Assembly (NCBI RefSeq): GCF_014395785.1
Contig: NZ_CP060713.1
Location: 3,252,501-3,316,500, forward strand
DNA length: 64,000 nt
Source of the DNA: Nocardioides mesophilus
GTDB taxonomy: Bacteria; Actinomycetota; Actinomycetes; Propionibacteriales; Nocardioidaceae
Direction of reading: 5' to 3'
The notes below the pieces were generated by a model, which was not told the origin of the DNA, searched no databases, and saw only the letters and a program-made list of their open reading frames with translations. Positions 59,433 to 64,000 of the stretch are shown one piece after another; position 1 is the stretch's first letter; the number at the start of each line of letters is the position of its first letter. The translations under genes were made by a program, and so were the position numbers.

Positions 59433-59467
59433 GTCTGCTCCGGCGAGGCGTCGCCGGACATGCAGAC
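59433..59467. terminator. hairpin between icmA and the DUF559 gene
   Basis: An inner 7-bp stem CCGGCGA/TCGCCGG (59440-59446 with 59451-59457) with a four-base loop is enclosed by GTCTG/CAGAC (59433-59437 with 59463-59467). It lies between two convergent genes and can serve both. Confidence 0.55.
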
Positions 59468-59486
59468 AGGGCTGCACCGTCGCGGA

Positions 59487-60383
59487 TCAGGCGGCGCTCT
59501 TCCTCGCCTCGTGCACCTTCGTAGGTCCGTCTACGAGCGCGACGAACGCCTCCAGGCACTCGCGCACGTAGTCGGGGTGGAACATCACGTCCTCCCAGGC
59601 GAACCTCAGGACCCTCCAGTCGAGCAGCACCAGCTTGGTGTAGCGGCGACAGTCCCTTCGGAGCGCGCCGCGGCGGCTGTGCCAGGAGTGCGACTCGGCC
59701 TCGACGACGAGCCGTCGTTCCACGTCCACGAGGTCGGGCCGTCCACGACCCTGCTTGTCCGCGATGACGACCTGCGGTCGCAGGTCGAGCCCTGGTACGT
59801 CGAGGCCGATCGCGCGGAGCACCGACTCGAACGGGTTGGCCGCCAGCGGCGAGGCGGCGTCGGCGATTCGCCGTGCTCGTCGGGCACCGCGCCCGCTCAT
59901 CCCCGCCGCGATGGCCCGGAGCTCGGCGGGCGTCACGCTGCCGTTCCTGAGCGCCGAGTCGGCGATCGTGAGCGCCTCGTCGAAGGGGAGGAGGCGCAGG
60001 CAGTCGACCAGGGTGCGGCGCCGAGAAGTGACCCACCCGTCGATGTCGCCGGGCGCGAGGTCTGCCCAGTGCAGGCAGACGTCACTGCCGTAGTGCGCAC
60101 GTCGACGACGGCTCCTCGGCACGGTGACGTCGGGGTGCGGCGGCGGCTGCTTGACCTGCCACCCCCAGTGCAGCGCGGCGCTGCGGTGCGACACCACACC
60201 GCACAGTCCGCCGGCGGCACGAAGAGCATCGTGCGCCACCGGCGCGGCGTACCGGCCACGCGAGAGCCGGACGATCTCACCCGCGGCGAGGGCCAGGTCC
60301 ACGTCAGCGCGCGAGGTCTCAGCGATGAGGTCCGCGCGCGAGGCGACGCCACCGAGCCGGACGAGATGGGAGGCAACGTTCAT
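59487..60383 (-). CDS. AbiEi-like HTH and DUF559 (Vsr-like nuclease) domain protein
   Basis: This 298-residue protein has an N-terminal winged-helix region of the AbiEi antitoxin type (SHLVRLGGVASRADLIAET, then LSRGRYAAP). A central part contains HPDVTVPRSRRR. The C-terminal DUF559-like domain has RPDLVD and VVEAESHSWHS, a PD-(D/E)xK-like pattern, followed by WRVLRFAWEDV. Such genes are numerous in actinobacteria; whether they act in defence, repair or mobility is unknown. No partner toxin gene is adjacent. It is flanked by short CGGACATGCA repeats. ATG 60383 gives the usual N-terminus. Confidence 0.75.
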   Translation of the reverse strand: MNVASHLVRLGGVASRADLIAETSRADVDLALAAGEIVRLSRGRYAAPVAHDALRAAGGLCGVVSHRSAALHWGWQVKQPPPHPDVTVPRSRRRRAHYGSDVCLHWADLAPGDIDGWVTSRRRTLVDCLRLLPFDEALTIADSALRNGSVTPAELRAIAAGMSGRGARRARRIADAASPLAANPFESVLRAIGLDVPGLDLRPQVVIADKQGRGRPDLVDVERRLVVEAESHSWHSRRGALRRDCRRYTKLVLLDWRVLRFAWEDVMFHPDYVRECLEAFVALVDGPTKVHEARKSAA

Positions 60384-60590
60384 GGCGGTCAGCCTGACGC
60401 GTTCGGGCGCCACGTGCGCGCGCTTGTCCACAGGGCCGCGGCGGCCGTCCACGCCGAGACGATGGGCCGGGCCCGGCGGGCGTCGTAACCGGACATGCAT
60501 TGGTGTCCCCCATGCGCCTGTGCCAGGCCTCGCCAGCGCACTGTTTGCATGTCCGTCTCCGACGCGCGGGCCCGCTGTCGTGCCGAGGGG
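60384..60590. other. intergenic gap with an inverted repeat
   Basis: This 207-base gap holds no gene I can support. It contains CGGACATGCA at 60490-60499 and its reverse complement at 60546-60555. Confidence 0.5.
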
Positions 60591-61562
60591 TCAGCGGTGC
60601 CCGGCGACCGCGTGCGGCAGGTAGCCCGCGCCGAGCTCCTCGAGCTCCTCGTCGCTGAGCTCGAGGTCAACCGCGGCCACCGCGTCGTGCAGGTGGTGCG
60701 GCTTGGTGACGCCCACGATCGGTGAGGTGACGCCCGGCTGCGCCATCAACCAGGCCAGCGCCACCTGGGCCCGGGGCACCTCGCGCCGCTCCGCGACCCG
60801 GCCGACCGTCTCCACGATCGCCCGGTCCTCGTCGCGGTAGAGGCTGGAGCCGAACTCGTCGGTCTCGGTGCGGGCCGTGGTCGCGTCCCACTCCCGGGTG
60901 AGGCGACCTCGTGCCAGCGGGCTCCACGGCAGCACCCCGACGCCCATGTCCTCGCAGAGCGGCAGCATCTCCCGCTCCTCCTCGCGATAGATCAGGTTGT
61001 AGTGGTTCTGCATCGAGACGAACCGCGTCCAGCCCCCGAGGTCGGCGGCGTGCTGGGCCTTCGCGAACTGCCAGGCGTACATCGAGGAGGCGCCGATGTA
61101 GCGGGCCTTGCCGGCCTTCACCACGTCGTGCAGCGCCTCCATCGTCTCCTCGATCGGGGTGTGCGGGTCCCACCGGTGGATCTGGTAGAGGTCGACGTAG
61201 TCGGTGCCGAGCCGGCGCAGGCTGTGGTCGATCTCGGTCATGATCGCCGCGCGCGAGAGACCCGCGCCGTTGGGACCCGGCCGCATCCGGCCGTGCACCT
61301 TGGTGGCCAGCACGACGTCCTCGCGCCGGGCGAAGTCGTTCAGCGCCCGGCCGGTGATCTCCTCGCTGCTGCCGCCGGAGTAGACGTTCGCGGTGTCGAA
61401 GACCGTCACGCCCGCCTCCAGCGCGTCCTTGATCACCGACCGGCCGGCGTCCTCGTCGAGCACCCACGGATGCCCGCCACGCGCCGGGTCGCCCCAGCTC
61501 ATGCAGCCCAGGGTCAGCACCGAGACCTCGAGACCGGTGGAGCCGAGATTGGTGTAGCGCAT
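60591..61562 (-). CDS. aldo/keto reductase
   Basis: This 323-residue NADPH-dependent (beta/alpha)8 oxidoreductase has catalytic tetrad segments FDTANVYSGG (Asp, Tyr), LATKVHGR (Lys) and LYQIHRWD (His). A C-terminal IVGVTKPHHL phosphate-binding stretch follows. The substrate is unknown. AAGGAGG lies seven bases before the ATG at 61562. It follows a second aldo/keto reductase gene on the same strand with 89 bases between them. Confidence 0.9.
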   Translation of the reverse strand: MRYTNLGSTGLEVSVLTLGCMSWGDPARGGHPWVLDEDAGRSVIKDALEAGVTVFDTANVYSGGSSEEITGRALNDFARREDVVLATKVHGRMRPGPNGAGLSRAAIMTEIDHSLRRLGTDYVDLYQIHRWDPHTPIEETMEALHDVVKAGKARYIGASSMYAWQFAKAQHAADLGGWTRFVSMQNHYNLIYREEEREMLPLCEDMGVGVLPWSPLARGRLTREWDATTARTETDEFGSSLYRDEDRAIVETVGRVAERREVPRAQVALAWLMAQPGVTSPIVGVTKPHHLHDAVAAVDLELSDEELEELGAGYLPHAVAGHR

Positions 61563-61651
61563 GGCGCTCCTCCTTGATGGGTGTCCGACTAGGTCCGTCG
61601 AGGGCGTCCGCCCTGCCGACGGGGTGACTGTGCAGGGGCCGTGCCGAGCTC

Positions 61652-62539
61652 TCAGACGGCGGCGGAGAGGGCGGCAGACTCCTCGTCGGTCAGCTCGATC
61701 CGCGCCGCCGCGGTGTTCGACTCCAGGTGGTCCACGCTCGACGTGCCGGGGATCGGCAGCATCACCGGGGAACGGCGCAGCAGCCACGCCAGCGCCAGCT
61801 GCGACGGGGTGGCGTCGTGGCGCTCGGCGGCCTCGGCCAGCGGGCCGTCGTGCTTGGACAGCTCGCCGGTGGCCAGCGGGAACCACGGGATGAACGCGAT
61901 GTCGTTGCGCTCGCAGTGCTCGAGCAGCGGCTCGGCGTCGCGGTTGGCGAGGTTGAACAGGTTCTGCACCGAGACGATGGTCGCGGTCTTCTGCGCCTCC
62001 TGCAGCTGCTCCACGCTGACCTCGGAGAGGCCGATGTGGCGGATCTTGCCCTCGTCCTGCAGCTGCTTGAGCTCACCGACCTGGTCCTCGAGCGGGACGT
62101 CGGGGTCGATGCGGTGCAGCTGGAAGAGGTCGATCCGCTCCAGGCCGAGCCGGCGCAGGCTGAGCTCGCACTGCTGGCGGAGGTACGCCGGCCGGCCGAC
62201 CGGCGTCCAGATGCCCGGGCCCTGGCGGGTGAGTCCGGCCTTCGTGGCGATCACCACGTCGTCGGCGTACGGGTGCAGCGCCTCGCGCAGCAGCTGCTCC
62301 GCGACCTCGGGACCGTAGGAGTCGGCGGTGTCGAAGAACGTGATGCCGAGCTCGACCGAGCGTCGCAGCACGCGGATCGCCTGGTCGCGGTCGCGCGGCT
62401 CGCCCCAGACGCCGTCACCGGTCAGCTGCATCGTGCCGTAGCCGAGCCGGACCACCGGCAGGTCGCCGCCGATCGAGTAGCCGCCGGACGCGCCGGCGAG
62501 AGAGTCGGTGGCGGGAGTGCTGCTGGTGGTGACGGTCAT
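61652..62539 (-). CDS. aldo/keto reductase
   Basis: This 295-residue aldo/keto reductase has VRLGYGTMQLTG near the start, tetrad segments FDTADSYGP, IATKAGL and LFQLHRID, and the C-terminal IPGTSSVDHLE. It is only distantly like the reductase downstream, so the pair is not a recent duplication. A 25-residue Ser/Thr/Ala N-terminus precedes the conserved domain. It is divergent from the YbbN-like gene. Confidence 0.9.
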   Translation of the reverse strand: MTVTTSSTPATDSLAGASGGYSIGGDLPVVRLGYGTMQLTGDGVWGEPRDRDQAIRVLRRSVELGITFFDTADSYGPEVAEQLLREALHPYADDVVIATKAGLTRQGPGIWTPVGRPAYLRQQCELSLRRLGLERIDLFQLHRIDPDVPLEDQVGELKQLQDEGKIRHIGLSEVSVEQLQEAQKTATIVSVQNLFNLANRDAEPLLEHCERNDIAFIPWFPLATGELSKHDGPLAEAAERHDATPSQLALAWLLRRSPVMLPIPGTSSVDHLESNTAAARIELTDEESAALSAAV

Positions 62540-62650
62540 GGAGCTCCTCGGAATCGGTACAGGGGGGGACTTAGCCACCCTAGTCCGGCGCTGGAGCCGC
62601 TCAAGTCGGCCCCGTGTCGGCGCCGACCGTGCGTCGGTCAGAATGGCCTC

Positions 62651-63607
62651 ATGAGCACGACACCGTTCTCGCGTCCCGGCGCCGTCGACCTGTCCGCCCT
62701 CAAGCGTCCGGCGGGCGGTGCCCCCGGAGCGGGACCGCGGCCGGGCAGTGCTGCGTCTCCCGCCCCGGGCAGCGCGGGACCCGCCGGCTCCTACGCCGTC
62801 GAGGTCGCCGAGGAGAACTTCCAGCAGGTGCTCGAGGCGTCGATGAACGCGCTGGTGCTGATGGTCTTCTACTCGCGCACCCAGATGCCGGCCAGCGCCC
62901 AGCTCGCCGACGACCTGACCACCCTGGCCGACGAGTTCGAGGGCAAGTACCTCCTGGGCCGGGTCGACGTCGACGCGGTCCCGCAGATCGCGCAGGCCGT
63001 CCAGATCCCGACCGTGCCGTACGTCGTCGCGGTGGTCCAGGGCCGTCCGATGCCGCTGTTCCAGGAGGTCGCGCCGATCGACGACCTGCGTGCCGCGCTG
63101 ACCCAGGTGATGCAGCAGCTCGCCACCCAGGGGGTCGCCGGTCGGCACCAGCCGCTCACCCAGGCGATGGCCGAGGAGGAGGGCGAGGAGCTGCTCGACC
63201 CGCGCTACGCCCCCGCCCAGGACGCGCTGGCCGCCGGGGACCTCGACGGCGCGGTCGCGGAGTACCAGAAGCTCGTCGACGCGAACCCCGCCGACGTCGA
63301 GGCCGCGGGCGGTCTGGCGATGGCCAAGGTGCTCCAGCGCACCCAGGGCGCGGACCTGGCGCAGGCCCGGCAGGCCGCGGCCGACCAGCCCGAGGACGTG
63401 GACGCCCAGACCCTGGTGGCCGACCTGGACCTGGCCGGCGGCCACGTCGACGACGCGTTCGCCCGGCTGGTGGACCTGGTCCGGCGTACCTCCGGCGACG
63501 ACCGGGACCGGGCGCGCACCCACCTGCTCGGCCTGTTCGCGGCGGTCGGCAACGACGACCCGCGGGTGCTCAAGGGTCGTCGCGACCTCGCCTCCGCGCT
63601 GTTCTGA
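62651..63607 (+). CDS. YbbN-like thioredoxin-domain co-chaperone with TPR region
   Basis: This 318-residue protein has a proline- and glycine-rich N-terminus (residues 1-50), a thioredoxin fold (about 50-160) and a TPR-type helical C-terminus (about 185-318). The redox CxxC is absent; the site reads SRTQMPAS. It keeps the cis-proline strand IPTVPYVVAV. This is the build of YbbN/CnoX proteins that hold unfolded proteins for GroEL or DnaK. A CAGAAT box six bases before the ATG suggests a leaderless mRNA. Confidence 0.85.
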   Translation: MSTTPFSRPGAVDLSALKRPAGGAPGAGPRPGSAASPAPGSAGPAGSYAVEVAEENFQQVLEASMNALVLMVFYSRTQMPASAQLADDLTTLADEFEGKYLLGRVDVDAVPQIAQAVQIPTVPYVVAVVQGRPMPLFQEVAPIDDLRAALTQVMQQLATQGVAGRHQPLTQAMAEEEGEELLDPRYAPAQDALAAGDLDGAVAEYQKLVDANPADVEAAGGLAMAKVLQRTQGADLAQARQAAADQPEDVDAQTLVADLDLAGGHVDDAFARLVDLVRRTSGDDRDRARTHLLGLFAAVGNDDPRVLKGRRDLASALF

Positions 63608-63745
63608 CCGGCCCGCCCCGCGCACTGCTGGTCTCCCGCCGCAGAGCTCGCGGTGGCCCGCTTGCGTGAGGCCTGCGGGTCGCGGAGGCTGGTGCGGACC
63701 GTGACCAAGCGCGGCTACCTGCTGGCGACGAAGGAGAGCGCGTGA
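63608..63745 (+). pseudogene. C-terminal remnant of a winged-helix (HemD-type/OmpR-type) gene
   Basis: Right after the YbbN stop, the same frame encodes a stretch with AVARLREACG and RTVTKRGYLLA. This is the end of an OmpR-type winged-helix domain, the tail commonly fused to uroporphyrinogen-III synthase in actinobacteria. Only about 30 family residues remain and no ATG precedes them; a GTG at 63653 would give 30 residues. It overlaps the chelatase start as an intact gene would. Confidence 0.6.
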
Positions 63746-64000
63746 AGGACCCCGCCCTGGTGGCCTGCTCGCACGGCACCGCCGACACCGACGGCACCGC
63801 CGCCGTCTCCGGCCTGGTGACCGCGGTCGCGGCCGCGGTCGAGGTACCCGTCAGCGAGGCGTACGTCGACGTGCACGGGCCGTACGTCGCCGACGTGGTC
63901 ACCGGGCACCGCGGGGACGTCGTGGTCGTCCCGCTGCTGCTCGCCGCGGGCTTCCACGTGCACGTGGACATCGCCGAGGCCGTCGCGGCGTGGCCGCAGG
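63742..64000 (+). CDS. sirohydrochlorin chelatase/CbiX-like protein, N-terminal part
   Basis: The reading frame starts at GTG 63742 and runs off the window. The 86 visible residues include ACSHGT with a metal-binding histidine and LLLAAGFHVHVDI with a second one. These are the marks of the CbiX/SirB chelatase family, which inserts iron or cobalt into sirohydrochlorin for siroheme or cobalamin. The GTG overlaps the stop of the winged-helix remnant. Confidence 0.85.
   Translation, partial: MKDPALVACSHGTADTDGTAAVSGLVTAVAAAVEVPVSEAYVDVHGPYVADVVTGHRGDVVVVPLLLAAGFHVHVDIAEAVAAWPQ

Noticed and set aside
59487-60383. A type IV toxin-antitoxin pair based on the AbiEi-like domain
   Set aside because: No AbiEii-type nucleotidyltransferase toxin gene is next to it; the C-terminal domain is DUF559-like.
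61640-63625. Long minus-strand frame joining the second aldo/keto reductase to the region opposite the YbbN gene
   Set aside because: The reductase domain starts at about 62539. The upstream part is antisense to the YbbN-like gene and has no domain.

Overview
The window is a 64 kb stretch of a high-GC actinobacterial chromosome. Gene order and protein style point to Nocardioides or a close relative. The supporting marks are thrC-thrB-rho, rpmE-prfA-prmC-sua5-wecA running into the atp operon, a DUF2550 gene after atpC, nucS, a crotonyl-CoA carboxylase/reductase of Streptomyces type, and a rho gene with a long Arg/Asp-rich insert. Most genes are housekeeping or metabolic. I see no rRNA, tRNA, prophage, insertion sequence or CRISPR array.

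Layout. 1-1306: end of the threonine operon (thrC, thrB). 1606-5695: rho, a Bcr/CflA-type drug exporter and rpmE. 5844-9679: prfA, prmC, sua5/tsaC and a wecA-like phosphosugar transferase. 9751-17801: ATP synthase genes (an atpI-like gene, an atpZ-like gene, atpBEFHAGDC), followed by DUF2550 (17866). 18374-23231: metallo-beta-lactamase-fold hydrolase, methyltransferase-like protein, lipoprotein, PduO-type cobalamin adenosyltransferase, murA, STAS protein and a membrane protein. 23421-27005: ethylmalonyl-CoA mutase and an ATPase-PAS regulator. 27063-37527: D-amino-acid oxidase, hydrolases, PhoD-type phosphatase, nucS, a double 3-hydroxyacyl-CoA dehydrogenase, an AI-2E-type permease and a coiled-coil protein. 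37772-40010: crotonyl-CoA carboxylase/reductase and a frameshifted GntR regulator. 40184-44604: an operon for an NRAMP-like transporter, 5-oxoprolinase PxpABC and a D-glutamate cyclase-like protein. 44611-47529: methylmalonyl-CoA epimerase, acetyl-CoA acetyltransferase and MeaB. 47582-53953: small conserved proteins, a PH-domain protein and an ABC exporter of the FtsX type. 54081-56944: a GGDEF/EAL protein. 57009-59400: MarR regulator and isobutyryl-CoA mutase large subunit. 59487-64000: DUF559 endonuclease-like protein, two aldo/keto reductases, a YbbN-like thioredoxin, a remnant of a winged-helix gene and the start of a sirohydrochlorin chelatase.

How it fits together. The strongest theme is coenzyme-B12-dependent acyl-CoA chemistry. 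The window holds the two diagnostic enzymes of the ethylmalonyl-CoA pathway (Ccr and Ecm), plus thiolase, 3-hydroxybutyryl-CoA dehydrogenase, the epimerase, the G-protein chaperone MeaB and the adenosyltransferase that makes coenzyme B12. A second mutase carries the isobutyryl-CoA mutase signature. These genes lie in several transcription units across 40 kb, not in one operon. A second theme is 5-oxoproline salvage in the pxp operon.

Many starts lack a Shine-Dalgarno sequence and have a TANNNT-like element 6-8 bases upstream, so they are probably leaderless. Two genes, gntR and the GGDEF/EAL gene, each appear to have lost one base in a G/C run. All assignments come from reading the sequence; no database search was run.
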